6,278 nt of DNA from Lachnospiraceae bacterium (GTDB lineage: Bacteria > Bacillota > Clostridia > Lachnospirales > Lachnospiraceae): the NCBI GenBank assembly GCA_003535955.1, contig DPZM01000041.1, positions 1 through 6,278 of the forward strand, read 5' to 3'. The position numbers and the translations under genes were made by a program. The notes beneath the pieces were generated by a model, which was given only the letters and a program-made list of their open reading frames with translations, was not told where the DNA came from and did no database searches. Shown here in pieces: positions 6,142-6,278 of this stretch; the stretch's first letter is position 1, and every line of letters begins with the position of its first letter.

Positions 6142-6182
6142 AGCCTTTACTATTCCTCTTCCAAAAGGGATTTTCAAGCTTA

Positions 6183-6211
6183 AGTATAACACAATAATGC
6201 CCTTATGTCAG
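6183..6211 (-). promoter_or_regulatory. Strong sigma-A-type promoter of the hydrolase-GPx / radical SAM unit
   Basis: On the minus strand CTGACA (6211-6206, 5 of 6) and TATACT (6188-6183, 5 of 6) are separated by 17 bases. Transcription should begin near 6176, about 35 bases before the ATG at 6141. This rules out the in-frame GTG at 6192 as a normal start from this promoter. Confidence 0.7.
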
Positions 6212-6278
6212 ATACTTCCGCACTTTCCGATACAGGAATTGTCACAGGAACCAACTTGCCAAATATGATCCCTCACAC
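6212..6278. other. Right-edge non-coding sequence
   Basis: The last 67 bases show no supportable gene. On the minus strand TTCCTGT occurs twice, 14 bases apart, upstream of the -35 box. Short frames are open to the edge on both strands but are too short to judge. Confidence 0.35.

Noticed and set aside
6212..6277. Minus-strand frame open from the right edge to a TGA next to the promoter, with several Cys codons
   Set aside because: About 22 codons are too few to call a gene end; no family is recognised.
6205..6278. Plus-strand frame from an ATG at 6205 open to the right edge, possibly a divergent gene
   Set aside because: Only 24 codons, no ribosome binding site, and it overlaps the -35 box of the minus-strand promoter; chance is a sufficient explanation.

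Overview
The window looks like a chromosomal segment of a low-to-moderate GC Firmicute, most plausibly a Lachnospiraceae-type Clostridium relative. This is inferred from strong AGGAGG-type ribosome binding sites, TATACT-type -10 boxes, a CheX-like/CheY-like pair, and a lipoprotein M15 peptidase of a kind I associate with that group. No rRNA, tRNA, CRISPR array, IS element or phage gene is visible.

Layout. The left end (1-1202, + strand) holds the 3' part of a CheX-like phosphatase gene, open through the left edge, followed 18 bases later by a single-domain CheY-like receiver. A rho-independent terminator at 1243-1290 closes this unit and touches the stop codon of the convergent gene. Everything from 1289 to 6141 lies on the minus strand. 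In transcription order (right to left) this is a promoter at 6183-6211, an alpha/beta-hydrolase-glutathione peroxidase fusion (5017-6141), and a radical SAM protein of the YhcC/TIGR01212 family (4099-4983) 33 bases downstream. A second promoter (4046-4074) then drives a PAP2-family membrane phosphatase (3085-4020). A 311-base gap with a third promoter (2919-2947) precedes a lipoprotein (1289-2773) that joins an acetolactate decarboxylase domain to an M15 D-Ala-D-Ala carboxypeptidase domain.

How the genes work together. The CheX/CheY pair is a coherent phosphatase-substrate module. CheX carries the ExxN motif and CheY the full Asp/Thr-or-Ser/Lys set. The CheX protein also carries an N-terminal array of 29-residue repeats that match the spacing of the c-di-GMP-binding MshEN domain, which suggests a second-messenger input. 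The PAP2 phosphatase and the M15 lipoprotein both act, by family, at the cell envelope (lipid phosphates and peptidoglycan stem peptides). The peroxidase fusion and the radical SAM gene probably share a transcript, but no functional link can be read from the sequence.

The most unusual items are the two domain fusions (acetolactate decarboxylase + M15 peptidase on a lipoprotein; alpha/beta hydrolase + GPx) and the MshEN-like repeat array on a CheX phosphatase. Four genes have start codons inside longer open frames; ribosome binding sites or promoter positions decide the starts given here.
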